NCBI GenBank assembly: GCA_012513425.1
Contig: JAAZCF010000284.1
Coordinates: 1-6,800, forward strand
Reading direction: 5' to 3'
Length of the DNA stretch: 6,800 bases
DNA from: Bacteroidales bacterium
GTDB taxonomy: Bacteria > Bacteroidota > Bacteroidia > Bacteroidales > UBA932
In this document: piece by piece, positions 6,787 to 6,800 of the stretch
Numbering within the stretch: position 1 is the stretch's first letter
Layout: the number at the start of each line of letters is the position of its first letter
Made by a program: the position numbers and the translations under genes
The notes under the pieces: model-generated
What the model was told of the DNA's origin: nothing
Databases searched by the model: none
Seen by the model: the letters and a program-made list of their open reading frames with translations, nothing else

Positions 6787-6800
6787 ATAAAAAGCCCTCG
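6787..6800 (+). terminator. Possible first arm of a terminator after the MFS gene, cut by the window edge
   Basis: The window ends with an A-rich stretch leading into AAAAAGCCCTCG about 20 bases after the MFS stop. An A run followed by a GC-rich segment is how many bidirectional intrinsic terminators begin. The complementary arm (expected CGAGGGC then a T run) would lie just beyond base 6800 and cannot be seen. Confidence 0.25.

Overview
The window reads as an ordinary stretch of a Bacteroidota (class Bacteroidia) chromosome. Three things suggest this. The protein families look Bacteroidales-like. The starts have AT-rich leaders with no Shine-Dalgarno sequence. The single divergent intergenic region carries TAnnTTTG-type -7 elements. 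By eye the DNA is moderately AT-rich, without an obvious compositional break. No rRNA, tRNA, CRISPR array, insertion sequence or phage gene is visible.

Layout: bases 1-3681 hold a tight rightward gene run. It begins with the 3' end of recN (DNA repair ATPase). After 19 bases comes nagB (glucosamine-6-phosphate deaminase), which overlaps by 8 bases a three-domain Xaa-Pro aminopeptidase. That gene overlaps by 11 bases an AlkD-like DNA alkylation repair glycosylase. The spacing argues for one co-transcribed, translationally coupled unit, with two DNA repair genes bracketing an amino-sugar enzyme and a peptidase. A 50-base convergent gap (3682-3731) separates it from a leftward YfcC/DcuC-type membrane carrier. 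A 79-base divergent gap (5076-5154) then leads into a rightward major facilitator resembling eukaryotic MFSD1, a dipeptide carrier. The window ends about 30 bases after that gene, possibly in the first arm of a terminator.

How the genes may work together: NagB turns glucosamine-6-phosphate into fructose-6-phosphate and ammonia. The Xaa-Pro aminopeptidase trims proline-containing peptides. The two divergent transporters are plausibly involved in uptake or exchange of peptides and amino acids. A peptide and amino-sugar scavenging theme is therefore reasonable, but it is inference from family membership and adjacency. I see no previously undescribed system. The most notable signals are regulatory. 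Two opposing promoter-like element sets are interleaved in 44 bases around a 12-base palindrome. Separately, the last codons of the AlkD-like gene appear to double as the antisense terminator of the convergent transporter.
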